From the NCBI RefSeq assembly GCF_013364355.1, contig NZ_CP054931.1:4267501-4331500 (forward strand): 64,000 nucleotides of DNA. Direction: 5' to 3'. Origin of the DNA: Stenotrophomonas sp. NA06056 (lineage in GTDB: Bacteria; Pseudomonadota; Gammaproteobacteria; Xanthomonadales; Xanthomonadaceae). Below the pieces are notes generated by a model, which searched no databases, had not been told where the DNA came from, and worked only from the letters and a program-made list of their open reading frames with translations. The position numbers were made by a program, and so were the translations under genes. Each line of letters begins with the position of its first letter. Position 1 is the stretch's first letter. Shown one piece after another: positions 1 through 8,048 of this stretch.

Positions 1-202
1 GCCCAGCCTGTGGATTGCCGGCCAGCGCGACCGTCTGGTCTCGCCGGCCGCGATGCAGGCCGCTGCGGCGCTGGCGCCGGGCGGGCAGTCGCTGACCGTC
101 GCCCATGGCGGCCACGCGCCCTTCCTCGGCCATGCCGATGACGTTGCAGCCGCCCTGCAACACTTCGTTGCCGGCCTGTCACCGGCCGATGGCGGACAAT
201 GA
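1..202 (+). CDS. bioH: Pimeloyl-ACP methyl ester carboxylesterase BioH, C-terminal part
   Basis: The window opens inside this gene; the frame starts at base 2 and ends at the TGA at 200-202, leaving the last 66 residues. The fragment shows the end of an alpha/beta hydrolase: a strand followed by GQRDRLV with the likely catalytic Asp, then HGGHAPF with the likely catalytic His. BioH removes the methyl ester from pimeloyl-ACP at the end of the BioC-BioH biotin-precursor route. The fold is visible; the BioH assignment rests on bioC lying two genes downstream on the same strand. The nucleophile Ser lies outside the window. Confidence 0.8.
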   Translation, partial: PSLWIAGQRDRLVSPAAMQAAAALAPGGQSLTVAHGGHAPFLGHADDVAAALQHFVAGLSPADGGQ

Positions 203-231
203 CCGCCTTCCAAACCGCGCAGGACTGACGC

Positions 232-1011
232 ATGGATATGGGTATCTCCGGCCGCTGGGCACTGGTCTGCGGCGCAAGCAAGGGCCTGGGCCTCGGCTGC
301 GCACGTGCGCTGGTACGTGAGGGCGTAAACCTGGTGATCGTGGCCCGTGGCGAGGACGCGCTGCAGGCTGCCGCTGCCGATCTGCGCGCGCAGCCCGGCG
401 CCGCTGACGTGCGCGCGGTCGCCGCCGACGTCACCACCGAGGCGGGCCGCGCCCAGGCGCTGGCCGCCTGCCCGCAGGTCGACATCCTGGTAACCAACGC
501 CGGTGGTCCGCCGCCGGGAGACTTCCGCACGTTCGAGCGCGACGATTGGATCGCTGCGCTGGACGCCAACATGCTGGCGCCGATCGCGCTGATCCGCGCC
601 ACCGTCGACGCGATGATCGAACGCGGCTTCGGTCGCATCGTCAACATCACCTCGTCATCGGTGAAGGCACCCATCGATACGCTGGCGCTGTCCAACGGCG
701 CGCGCAGCGGCCTGACCGGCTTCGTCGCGGGGCTGGCGCGGCGCACGGTCGCCCACAACGTCACGATCAACAACCTGCTGCCCGGCCAGTTCGACACCGA
801 CCGCCTGCGCGCCAACTTCGCCCACGCCGCTGGCCAGGATGGCGACGTGCAGGCCGTGGCCGAACGCCGCCGCCAGCAGATTCCCGCCGGCCGCTTCGGT
901 ACGCCGGACGAATTCGGCGCGGCCTGCGCCTTCCTGTGCAGTGCACAGGCCGGTTACCTCACCGGGCAGAACCTGCTGATCGACGGCGGCGCCTACCCCG
1001 GTACGTTCTAA
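232..1011 (+). CDS. SDR-family protein with atypical catalytic residues, in the biotin block
   Basis: A 259-residue Rossmann protein with a nucleotide-binding GASKGLGLG at residues 14-22, NAGG at 89-92 and a Ser cluster at 141-143. Where classical short-chain dehydrogenases carry YxxxK, this protein reads S154-N-G-A-R158, so the catalytic Tyr and Lys are absent. It resembles the 3-oxoacyl-ACP-reductase-like SDR subgroup known to deviate from the catalytic tetrad. It lies 29 bases after bioH and 12 bases before bioC, so it is probably cotranscribed with them. Its role may be non-canonical reduction, binding of an acyl-ACP, or something unrelated to biotin. The family is clear, the reaction is not. 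Confidence 0.85.
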   Translation: MDMGISGRWALVCGASKGLGLGCARALVREGVNLVIVARGEDALQAAAADLRAQPGAADVRAVAADVTTEAGRAQALAACPQVDILVTNAGGPPPGDFRTFERDDWIAALDANMLAPIALIRATVDAMIERGFGRIVNITSSSVKAPIDTLALSNGARSGLTGFVAGLARRTVAHNVTINNLLPGQFDTDRLRANFAHAAGQDGDVQAVAERRRQQIPAGRFGTPDEFGAACAFLCSAQAGYLTGQNLLIDGGAYPGTF

Positions 1012-1023
1012 GAGACTTCTGCA

Positions 1024-1908
1024 ATGCCGTCCCACTTCGATGCCCGCCATGTCCGCCGCGCCTTCGCCCGCGCCGCCACCAGCTACGACGCTGCCGCCGC
1101 CCTGCAGCGCGAAGTGCAGTCACGGCTGCTGGAATCGCTGGATTATCTGGAGGCACGCAAGCCGGAGGTGGTGCTGGACATCGGTGCTGGCACCGGCCAT
1201 GCCAGCGCGCTGATGAAGAAGCGCTGGCCGAAGGCGCAGGTGATCGCGCTGGATGTGGCACTGCCGATGCTGGACCAGGCCAAGCGTCAGGCAGGCTGGT
1301 GGAAGCCGTTCCAGCGCCTGTGCGCCGATGCCGCCGCGCTGCCGTTGGCTGACAACAGCGTGGATGTGATCTTCAGCAACCTGTGCCTGCAGTGGGTCGA
1401 CGACCTGCCGGCGGTGTTCGCCGGTTTCCGCCGCGTGCTCAAGCCCGGTGGGCTGCTGGTGTGTTCAACCTTCGGGCCGGAAACGCTGGTCGAACTCAAT
1501 GAAGCCTTCGCCGCCGCCGATGACCGGCCACATGTCAGCCGCTTCGCGCAGATCGCCCAGTTCGGCGATGCGCTGATGATGGCCGGCTTCCGCGACCCGG
1601 TTCTGGACCGCGACCTGTTCACCCTCACCTATGACGATCTGCCTTCGTTGATGCGCGAGCTGCGTGCGATGGGCGCGACCAACGCGCGGGTTGATCGCCG
1701 CCATACCTTGACCGGCCGTGGGCGGTTTGCGGCGGCAGCGGCGGCGTACGAGCCGATGCGGCGCGACGATGGCAAGCTGCCCAGCAGCTGGGAAGTGATC
1801 TACGCCCATGCCTGGGCACCCGACCCGGGCGCACCGATCCGCGAAGGCGGCCATGACATTGCGTCTGTGCCGGTGTCGGCGATCCCGATCCGGCGCAAGC
1901 AGACCTGA
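1024..1908 (+). CDS. bioC: Malonyl-ACP O-methyltransferase BioC
   Basis: A 294-residue class I SAM-dependent methyltransferase. Motif I, VLDIGAGTG, lies at residues 50-58, and the later FSNLCLQWVDD and RVLKPGGLL segments are typical of the BioC/UbiE-like fold. BioC methylates the free carboxyl of malonyl-ACP so that fatty-acid synthesis can elongate it to pimeloyl-ACP ester, which BioH then cleaves. The ATG lies 12 bases after the SDR gene, so translation is probably coupled. A SMAG palindrome pair follows the stop codon. Confidence 0.9.
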   Translation: MPSHFDARHVRRAFARAATSYDAAAALQREVQSRLLESLDYLEARKPEVVLDIGAGTGHASALMKKRWPKAQVIALDVALPMLDQAKRQAGWWKPFQRLCADAAALPLADNSVDVIFSNLCLQWVDDLPAVFAGFRRVLKPGGLLVCSTFGPETLVELNEAFAAADDRPHVSRFAQIAQFGDALMMAGFRDPVLDRDLFTLTYDDLPSLMRELRAMGATNARVDRRHTLTGRGRFAAAAAAYEPMRRDDGKLPSSWEVIYAHAWAPDPGAPIREGGHDIASVPVSAIPIRRKQT

Positions 1909-1915
1909 CTGTCTG

Positions 1916-1986
1916 GTAGTGCCGGCCGCTGGACGGCAACCTCACGATCCCAGGGTGGGCATCTGCCGGCCAGCGGCCGGCACTAC
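1916..1986. repeat. SMAG palindrome pair downstream of bioC
   Basis: Two inverted copies of a GTAG-ended palindrome (1916-1938 and 1964-1986) of the GTAGTGCCGGCC / GGCCGGCA subtype, with the GTAG ends facing outward. The first copy has one mismatch in its right arm (GGACGGCA). SMAG elements are the known GTAG-type short palindromic repeats of S. maltophilia. A different subtype (GTGCCGACC-AAGGTCGGCAC, end altered) follows at 2026-2050. Confidence 0.9.
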
Positions 1987-2121
1987 CGCATGCCACGCCG
2001 ATCAGATCGCGGTGCCGCCAGCATGGTGCCGACCAAGGTCGGCACCTATCAAAGGCAGGTATGGGCCGGCACGCGAACCGGGTGGCGCCGGGCCATGCCC
2101 GGCGAGCGCAGCGGCAGCCGC

Positions 2122-2754
2122 TCAGGTATTGGCCGGCGAACTCAACGGCGGCCGCACCAGATCACGGTGGAAGAAGTAGATCTCCTGCACCAGGAAACGC
2201 CAGCTGGTATGGAAGCTTCGGAAACGCGTGCTCGGCGTGGACGATGCCAACGCCTGGATGCCCAGCGCCTTGCTCAGGCGCAGCGCGCGCGCCATGTGCA
2301 GCGGGTCACTGACGATGATCACGGAATGCAGCTTGCGCTGGTCCATCAGTCGTTTGGCCTCGACCAGGTTCTGCACGGTATTGCGCGAGGCGGTCTCGAT
2401 GAGGATCGCGTCATCGGGAATGCCGTGCTTGAGCGCGTAGCGCCGGGCCACCTGCGATTCGGAGAAGCGCGCGCCAGTGCCGCCATAGCCACCGGTGAAG
2501 ATCAGCAGGGGCGCGTAGCCGGCGTCATACAGATCCAGGCCATGGCGGATGCGCTCTTCAAATACCGGCGAGGGCTTTGAATCATAGGCCGCCGCACCGA
2601 GCACGATGATCGCGTCCGCCTTGGCCGCCTGGTCGCGTTCACCGACCCAGACGATCCAGGCGGTCACGCCCAGCAGCCAGATCACCAGCAGTACGAACAA
2701 CCGCCACACCCAACCGAGCAGGCCGGTGCCTTCGCGATGGCGGCCGCGGCTCAT
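2122..2754 (-). CDS. YdcF/ElyC-type DUF218 membrane protein
   Basis: A 210-residue protein starting at the ATG at 2754, which overlaps the stop codon of the upstream dehydratase gene as ATGA. One N-terminal transmembrane segment (about residues 12-34) is followed by a soluble DUF218 domain. Visible family features are ADAIIVLGAAAY, the FTGGYGGTGARFSESQVA segment, and SRNTVQNL with IIVSDPLHMARA. Members such as YdcF, SanA and ElyC act at the envelope and some affect vancomycin sensitivity or peptidoglycan/enterobacterial common antigen processes. The biochemical activity is not established. A longer reading frame upstream of 2754 only shadows the dehydratase gene. Confidence 0.85.
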   Translation of the reverse strand: MSRGRHREGTGLLGWVWRLFVLLVIWLLGVTAWIVWVGERDQAAKADAIIVLGAAAYDSKPSPVFEERIRHGLDLYDAGYAPLLIFTGGYGGTGARFSESQVARRYALKHGIPDDAILIETASRNTVQNLVEAKRLMDQRKLHSVIIVSDPLHMARALRLSKALGIQALASSTPSTRFRSFHTSWRFLVQEIYFFHRDLVRPPLSSPANT

Positions 2755-3713
2755 GGCGCCCCCCAGCGCAGGGCAGGCAGATCGACGTTGCCGCCGGACA
2801 GCACCAGACCCACACGCAGGCCGGCAAAGCGCGCAGGCTGCGCAAGCACCGCCGCCAGCACGATCGCCGAGGACGGTTCGACCACCTGCTTGAGCACATC
2901 CCACAGCAGGCGCATCGCCGCCACGGTGGCGTCATCGTCAACCACGATGACCTCCGCGCCCGCGGCCTGCAGCAGCGCGAAGTTGGGCGCGCCGATCAGC
3001 GTGCGCAGTCCATCGCAGATGGTGTCCGGGGCAAATGCTTCCTGTCGCTTGCCGGTCGCCAGTGAACGGGCAGTGTCGTCGGCGCCGGCCGGCTCGGCCA
3101 GCACCAGCCGGGTGCCCGGGCTGGCGTACTGCAGGGCCAGCGCGGTACCGCTGGCCAGGCCACCGCCGCCCACCGGCACCACCAGCACGTCGAACGGGCC
3201 GTCGCTGTGCAGCAGTTCCAGGGCCGCTGTGCCCTGCCCGGCCATCACCGCCGGGTCCGTATACGGATGGACCAGGGTCGCGCCGGTATCGGCCTGCACC
3301 TTGGCGCAGGTGGCTTCGCGGTCGGCGATGGTGGCCGGGCAGCGCCAGAGGGTGGCGCCATGCCGGGCAATGTTGGCCAGCTTGGCCGCCACTGCCCCTT
3401 CGGGCACTACCACGTGGCACGGAATGCCCCGGGTGCGCGCGGCCAGGGCCAGTGCGGCACCGTGGTTGCCGGAGGAATGGGTCACCACGCCAGCACTGGC
3501 GCTATCGGCATCAAGCGACCACACCGCATTGCAGGCACCACGGAACTTGAATGCGCCACCGCGCTGCAGGTGCTCGGCCTTGAACGCCAATTGCGCACCC
3601 GCCAACGCATCCAGCGTGCGCGAGCGCAGCACGGGGGTCACGCTGGCATGGGGTGCGATCCGCGCGGCGGCGGCAAGGACGTCATCAGCGCGGGGCAACA
3701 GTGAATCGCTCAT
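2751..3713 (-). CDS. PLP-dependent threonine/serine dehydratase family protein
   Basis: A 320-residue fold-type II PLP enzyme. The PLP-binding Lys is K56 in GGAFKFRGA; SGNHG at 81-85 binds substrate carboxylate; GGGGLASG near 182-189 is the phosphate-binding loop; a final SGGN is also present. The length matches catabolic threonine dehydratases, serine racemases and hydroxyaspartate ammonia-lyases, which lack the C-terminal ACT regulatory domain of IlvA. Substrate cannot be fixed from sequence alone. It overlaps the YdcF-type gene by four bases, so the two are probably translationally coupled. Confidence 0.85.
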   Translation of the reverse strand: MSDSLLPRADDVLAAAARIAPHASVTPVLRSRTLDALAGAQLAFKAEHLQRGGAFKFRGACNAVWSLDADSASAGVVTHSSGNHGAALALAARTRGIPCHVVVPEGAVAAKLANIARHGATLWRCPATIADREATCAKVQADTGATLVHPYTDPAVMAGQGTAALELLHSDGPFDVLVVPVGGGGLASGTALALQYASPGTRLVLAEPAGADDTARSLATGKRQEAFAPDTICDGLRTLIGAPNFALLQAAGAEVIVVDDDATVAAMRLLWDVLKQVVEPSSAIVLAAVLAQPARFAGLRVGLVLSGGNVDLPALRWGAP

Positions 3714-3872
3714 GACGCAAGATTAACGTATGGCCCCGCGCTGGCGAGGGCGCCATCGGTCATGCCAGCATGCAGGCCTACACCGCCATTCATCCTGGCC
3801 GGCGGAATTAAGGGCTGATTCAACGCCGGCGGCTGAAGCTGCCTGCATACCCGTCCTCTGGGGGGACCCATC

Positions 3873-4337
3873 ATGAAAACGCGCCTGATGCTTGCCGGTG
3901 GCCTGCTGCTGGCCCTGACCGGTTGCACCACCTACGACTATGTCGGTGGCCGCAGCGGTGGTTACTACCACGGTGCGCCGTCGGTCGAGTACCGCTACCC
4001 CTATGGCTACCCGGCCGACTACGGCTATCCGTATTACGGCGGCGGTGGCTATTACGGCTACGGCGGTCCGTACTACCAGCGGCCGATCTATCGCCCGCCG
4101 CACAACCATCGCCCGCCACCGCGTCCGGGCAATGGTGGCGAGAACCGTCCGCCACCGCCGCCGCGCCAGAACAATGGCGGCTCGCCCTGGCGCAACATGG
4201 ATTCGATGCGCCGGCCGCCGCAGCCCGCGCAGCGGGTCGAGCGCCCGTCTCCGGCGCCGCAGGCGCGTCCTGCGCCAGCGCCGCGGGCGCCAAGGATGAA
4301 CAGTTCCCCCTGGCGTGCGATGGATCAAGAGAGATAG
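3873..4337 (+). CDS. Tyr/Gly- and Pro-rich lipoprotein
   Basis: A 154-residue protein with a lipoprotein signal ending in LTGC (lipidated Cys at 18) and a GGGG-type ribosome binding site just upstream. After the lipobox comes a Gly/Tyr-rich stretch (about residues 24-72), then a low-complexity region rich in Pro, Arg and Asn, with PWR-x-MD repeated near residues 108-112 and again at the C-terminus. No catalytic domain is visible. It is probably an envelope lipoprotein of unknown role. It stands alone; the 3' region is described separately. Confidence 0.8.
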   Translation: MKTRLMLAGGLLLALTGCTTYDYVGGRSGGYYHGAPSVEYRYPYGYPADYGYPYYGGGGYYGYGGPYYQRPIYRPPHNHRPPPRPGNGGENRPPPPPRQNNGGSPWRNMDSMRRPPQPAQRVERPSPAPQARPAPAPRAPRMNSSPWRAMDQER

Positions 4338-4399
4338 CGCACAGTTGCGCGTGTTCCGCCTTGCATTTCACACGGTCCAAGCCTCAATCTACGCAGGTG

Positions 4400-4560
4400 G
4401 TGACGGCCCGCGTCACAAAGTGACAAAAACGTTAAGGGCACGTCACAAACAGCTCTACGTCGATATCCGACAGGAACATCTGGATCCCCCCTGTTCCGGC
4501 CCTGTCGGATGTCGGCACCTTTGAAGACGAACGGCCCCGCACTGCGGGGCCGTTCGTTTT
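4400..4560 (+). other. Structured 3'UTR or small-RNA candidate with terminator
   Basis: Part of the 590-base gene-free interval 4338-4927. GTGACG (4400-4405) can pair with CGTCAC (4411-4416), and GTGAC at 4420-4424 with GTCAC at 4442-4446, giving alternative pairings; the 9-mer CGTCACAAA occurs twice (4411, 4441). A 14-bp stem with one G-U pair joins 4461-4474 to 4501-4514, with a further GGAACA/TGTTCC stem inside. A strong terminator follows at 4527-4560. It may be the structured 3'UTR of the lipoprotein mRNA or an independent small RNA; no clear promoter was found. Confidence 0.45.
4527..4560 (+). terminator. Intrinsic terminator
   Basis: A perfect 14-bp stem (ACGAACGGCCCCGC at 4527-4540 with its complement at 4544-4557), an ACT loop, and a run ending in TTTT. 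It would end plus-strand transcripts from the lipoprotein gene or from the structured region before it. Confidence 0.85.
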
Positions 4561-4579
4561 GGACCGGGGTCGCCGAGCC

Positions 4580-4640
4580 ATCCACGCATGGCGTGGATCT
4601 ACTGATGACGGCCCACGGTAGATCCACGCCATGCGTGGAT
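4580..4640. repeat. SMAG palindrome pair, ATCCACGC subtype
   Basis: Two inverted copies (4580-4602 and 4618-4640) of GTAGATCCACGCC-ATGCGTGGAT with the GTAG ends facing inward. This is the second main SMAG sequence subtype in the window. Confidence 0.85.
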
Positions 4641-4660
4641 GGGGCTCTCCCGGTACCGGC

Positions 4661-4700
4661 AAAAAAAACAGGGCCGGACAGTCCCCCGACTGCCGGCCCC
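4661..4700 (-). terminator. Intrinsic terminator on the minus strand
   Basis: On the minus strand GGGCCGGCAGTC pairs with GACTGTCCGGCCC (4671-4700) and is followed by eight consecutive T residues. There is no T-run on the plus-strand side, so it acts in the minus direction, where it would end the small-RNA candidate. Confidence 0.8.
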
Positions 4701-4790
4701 TCTGCTCCCCCACCGTGCGCCTGTACCGGCCCCTGTTCCAATTCCGGTCACGGGCGCCTGCGGCGCCAGCCACGGTGGGTGCTATTGGGT
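4661..4790 (-). ncRNA. Candidate small RNA antisense to the mnmG leader region
   Basis: Read on the minus strand, this interval folds into a closed structure. A 9-bp outer stem joins 4771-4779 to 4709-4717. It encloses two hairpins: GGCGCC-loop-GGCGCC (4753-4767) and ACCGG...CCGGT (4725-4748). The structure is followed at once by an intrinsic terminator (GGGCCGG arms, 4671-4700) and eight U residues (4661-4668). No minus-strand gene lies downstream for more than 900 bases, so a riboswitch is unlikely and a free-standing RNA of about 130 nt is the best reading. The 5' end is not defined; a -10-like GATAAC lies near 4790-4795. Confidence 0.55.
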
Positions 4791-4870
4791 TATCTGCAAA
4801 AATCCTGCCAACTTTAGGGTTGATTTCGACGCCAGCCGACCGGCGCCGACGTCCCTGCCCCGATTGGCGC

Positions 4871-4876
4871 TAAAAT
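4871..4876 (+). promoter_or_regulatory. Possible -10 box of mnmG
   Basis: TAAAAT lies 51 bases before the mnmG ATG in otherwise GC-rich DNA. No good -35 hexamer is visible 17 bases upstream, so this is only a suggestion. Confidence 0.35.
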
Positions 4877-4927
4877 CGCCACCCCGGCGCGCCCCTCGGC
4901 TGCGCCCGCCCTCGCTGAACAGCCCCC

Positions 4928-6817
4928 ATGATCGATTCCTTCCATCGTTACGACGTCATCGTCATCGGCGGTGGCCACGCCGGCACCGAGGCCGCGCTGG
5001 CCGCGGCCCGTACCGGCGTGCGCACCCTGCTGCTGACCCACAACATCGAAACGGTGGGGGCAATGAGCTGCAACCCGGCCATCGGTGGCATCGGCAAGGG
5101 CCATCTGGTCAAGGAGATCGACGCCCTGGGCGGTGCGATGGCGCACGCCGCCGACCGCGCCGGCATCCAGTGGCGCACGCTCAACGCCTCCAAGGGCCCG
5201 GCCGTGCGCGCCACCCGCTGCCAGGCCGACCGCAACCTGTACCGCATGGCGATCCGCGCCATCGTCGAGGGCCAGGCCAACCTGACCGTGTTCCAGGCGG
5301 CGGTGGATGACCTGGTCATCGAGGGCGACCACGTGCGCGGGGTCATCACCCAGACCGGCCTGCGTTTCGATGCCGAGGCGGTGGTGCTGACCGCCGGCAC
5401 CTTCCTGGCCGGCAAGATCCACGTCGGCCCGACCCAGTACGCCGCCGGCCGCATGGGCGACCCGCCGGCGACCACGCTGGCCGCGCGCCTGCGCGAGCGT
5501 CCGTTCCAGGTCGACCGTCTGAAGACCGGCACGCCACCCCGCATTGATGGCCGCTCGCTGGATTACAGTGTGATGGACGAGCAGCCCGGCGACACGCCGC
5601 GCCCGGTGATGTCCTTCCTCGGATCGGTGGATGAGCATCCGCAGCAGGTCAGCTGCTGGATCACCCACACCAGCGAGCAGACCCACCAGATCATCCGCGA
5701 CGCCCTGCACCGCTCGCCGCTGTACAGCGGCCAGATCGAAGGCATCGGCCCGCGCTACTGCCCGTCCATCGAGGACAAGGTGGTGCGCTTCGCCGAAAAG
5801 GCCAGCCATCAGATCTTCGTCGAGCCCGAGGGCCTGGGCATCGTCGAGATCTATCCCAACGGCATCTCCACCTCGCTGCCATTCGACGTGCAGCTGGAAA
5901 TGGTGCGCAGCATCCGCGGCTTCCAGAACGCGCACATCACCCGCCCCGGCTACGCGATCGAATACGACTTCTTCGATCCGCGTGGCCTGAAGGCCTCGCT
6001 GGAAACCAAGCTGGTCAACGGCCTGTTCTTCGCCGGCCAGATCAACGGCACCACCGGCTACGAAGAGGCTGCCGCGCAGGGCCTGCTGGCCGGCCTCAAC
6101 GCCGCTCGCCAGGTGCGTGGTCTGGAGGGCTGGTGCCCGCGTCGCGACGAAGCCTATCTCGGCGTGCTGGTGGATGACCTGATCACCCACGGCACCAACG
6201 AGCCGTACCGCATGTTCACCAGCCGGGCCGAATACCGCCTGCAGCTGCGCGAAGACAATGCCGACCAGCGCCTGACTCCGACCGGCCGCGACATGGGTCT
6301 GGTCGATGATCGTCGCTGGAGCGCGTTCGAGACCAAGCAGGCTGCCGTCGCCGCCGAACGTGCGCGTCTGGGTGCGCTGTGGGCGACCCCGGCCAATGCG
6401 CTGGGCCGTGAAGTTCAGGAAACGCTGGGCGTGGCGGTCAGCCGCGAAACCAACGTGCTGGACCTGATCAAGCGCCCGGAGCTGGACTACGCGCAGCTGA
6501 TGCAGGTGCCCTCGCTCGGCCCGGCCGTGGCCGATGGCAAGGTGGCCGAGCAGGTGGAGATCGGGGTGAAGTACGCCGGCTATCTGGACCGCCAGCGCGA
6601 GGAGATCGAGCGCCAACAGCGGCATGAAGCCACCCCGATTGCCGGCGATTTCGACTACGCCATCGTGCGCGGGCTGTCGGCCGAAGCGCTGCAGAAGCTG
6701 GAGCGCGTTCGTCCGCAGACCATCGGCCAGGCACAGCGCATTCCCGGCATGACCCCGGCGGCAATCTCGCTGCTGCTGGTGCACCTGGAGCGCGCGCGGC
6801 GCGGACGCGTGGCGTAA
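4928..6817 (+). CDS. mnmG: tRNA U34 carboxymethylaminomethyl-modifying enzyme MnmG (GidA)
   Basis: A 629-residue FAD enzyme of normal family length. The N-terminal dinucleotide-binding motif [11 protein letters not shown] is at residues 12-22. The MnmG signatures [11 protein letters not shown] and [14 protein letters not shown] are both present, and the C-terminal helical domain is complete. With MnmE (not in this window) it modifies the wobble uridine of several tRNAs, supporting accurate decoding. The start ATG is immediately followed by the conserved core, leaving little room for another start. The gene is monocistronic here. Confidence 0.97.
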   Translation: MIDSFHRYDVIVIGGGHAGTEAALAAARTGVRTLLLTHNIETVGAMSCNPAIGGIGKGHLVKEIDALGGAMAHAADRAGIQWRTLNASKGPAVRATRCQADRNLYRMAIRAIVEGQANLTVFQAAVDDLVIEGDHVRGVITQTGLRFDAEAVVLTAGTFLAGKIHVGPTQYAAGRMGDPPATTLAARLRERPFQVDRLKTGTPPRIDGRSLDYSVMDEQPGDTPRPVMSFLGSVDEHPQQVSCWITHTSEQTHQIIRDALHRSPLYSGQIEGIGPRYCPSIEDKVVRFAEKASHQIFVEPEGLGIVEIYPNGISTSLPFDVQLEMVRSIRGFQNAHITRPGYAIEYDFFDPRGLKASLETKLVNGLFFAGQINGTTGYEEAAAQGLLAGLNAARQVRGLEGWCPRRDEAYLGVLVDDLITHGTNEPYRMFTSRAEYRLQLREDNADQRLTPTGRDMGLVDDRRWSAFETKQAAVAAERARLGALWATPANALGREVQETLGVAVSRETNVLDLIKRPELDYAQLMQVPSLGPAVADGKVAEQVEIGVKYAGYLDRQREEIERQQRHEATPIAGDFDYAIVRGLSAEALQKLERVRPQTIGQAQRIPGMTPAAISLLLVHLERARRGRVA

Positions 6818-6831
6818 CGTACGCGGATGCC

Positions 6832-6893
6832 ATCCATGCATGGCGTGGATCTACTCGCGATCCGCTCTGGTAGGTGTCGACCCTGGTCGACAC
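6832..6893. repeat. Two SMAG palindromes of different subtypes after mnmG
   Basis: An ATCCACGC-type copy (6832-6854, one mismatch, CTAC at its right end) is followed by a GTAGGTGTCGACC-type copy (6870-6893). The reading frame that runs into the next gene through these repeats is therefore not coding. Confidence 0.85.
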
Positions 6894-7016
6894 GAATCCG
6901 CCCCACCAATGCGAACGTGTGTGCCAACCCGGATCCAATGCGATTCACGCGCGTCCTTGCGGATCGTCATCCGTGCGCTACAGTCGATCCAGCTCGACTC
7001 TACGAATCTGCACTGC

Positions 7017-7835
7017 ATGGACGACATCCACCCGATCGCGCCGGAAAAGCGCGCCGCCATCCTGGCCACTCTGGCCGACATCGAACGCAAGCATGACGTG
7101 CGCGTGCTGCTGGCCTGCGAATCAGGCAGCCGTGGCTGGGGATTCTCCTCGCCGGACAGTGACTACGATGCACGCTTCATCTACGTGCACCGCCAGCCTT
7201 GGTACCTGAGCGTCAACGAATGCACCGGCCCGGGCCAGGCGCAGCGCGATGTGATCGAACTGCCGATCGATGACGAGCTGGACGTCAGCGGCTGGGACCT
7301 GCGCAAAGCGCTGCGGCTGGTATCCAAGTCCAACCCGACGCTGATCGAATGGCTGCGCTCGCCGATCATCTACCAGCAGGATGCCGCTGCCGTGGCCCAG
7401 CTGAGGCAGGCCGCCGAGCGTTTCTACTCGCCGCTGGGCAGCTGGTGGCACTACATGAGCATGGCGCGCACCACGTACAGCCGGCATCTCGGCGGCGCGG
7501 CCATCAGCACCAAGAAGTATCTGTACGTGCTGCGTGCGCTGCTGGCCTGCCAGTGGATCGAAAACGACTCCAGCCCACCGCCCATGGCATTCGAGCATCT
7601 GCTGCAACGCTTGCTGCCGGGTGGCCCGGTACGCGAAGCGACTGAAGCGCTGCTGGTGGTAAAACGTGCCAGCGCCGAAGTGACGGCCGGTCCGCGCATC
7701 GCCGCCATCAGCGATTACATCGACCAGGAAATGGCCGCGCGCGCCGAAGGTCCGACGTTGCCTGCCGGGCATGGCGATGGCCCATGGCTGGACGGCCTGT
7801 TCCGGCAGATGCTGGCCGAGCACGCGCCGGCCTGA
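7017..7835 (+). CDS. Predicted nucleotidyltransferase (COG3541 type)
   Basis: A 272-residue protein with the Pol-beta-like nucleotidyltransferase signature: GSR at residues 37-39 followed by D47-S-D49-Y-D51, the usual metal-binding acidic pattern. The N-terminal part carries the catalytic domain; the C-terminal half is helical and includes conserved LVSKSNPTLIEWLRSP and STKKYLYVLRALLACQWI segments of this family. ATG 7017 was chosen because the frame upstream runs through SMAG repeats. Substrate is unknown; relatives are uncharacterised, some found near phage or RNA-processing genes. No partner gene is visible here. Confidence 0.8.
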   Translation: MDDIHPIAPEKRAAILATLADIERKHDVRVLLACESGSRGWGFSSPDSDYDARFIYVHRQPWYLSVNECTGPGQAQRDVIELPIDDELDVSGWDLRKALRLVSKSNPTLIEWLRSPIIYQQDAAAVAQLRQAAERFYSPLGSWWHYMSMARTTYSRHLGGAAISTKKYLYVLRALLACQWIENDSSPPPMAFEHLLQRLLPGGPVREATEALLVVKRASAEVTAGPRIAAISDYIDQEMAARAEGPTLPAGHGDGPWLDGLFRQMLAEHAPA

Positions 7836-7845
7836 GCCGGGATCC

Positions 7846-7908
7846 ATCCACGCGCGGCGTGGATCTACCGGAATGGCAGCTCTGGTGGGTGTCGACCTTG
7901 GTCGACAC
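7846..7908. repeat. Two SMAG-type palindromes
   Basis: An ATCCACGC-type copy at 7846-7868 ending in CTAC and a GTGTCGACC-type copy at 7885-7908 whose leading GTAG has become GTGG. The same two subtypes are paired after mnmG and again near 48084-48130. Confidence 0.8.
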
Positions 7909-8048
7909 GCGTGCATGAAGCATCCCGGCAGGTCCGCGCCACGCATGGACGAACACCCCGTGCCGACCAGACCGGTTACAGGTGCGCGCAGGGTCGCCAT
8001 CGGCGGAGCGCGTATCATCGTCGTGTTTGCCCCACCCTGGAGACAGCG

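Noticed and set aside
4814..6841. 675-residue open frame on the minus strand opposite mnmG
   Set aside because: It mirrors mnmG exactly, has low-complexity Ala/Gly/Arg/His composition, and no recognisable domain. It is a shadow caused by high GC at third positions.
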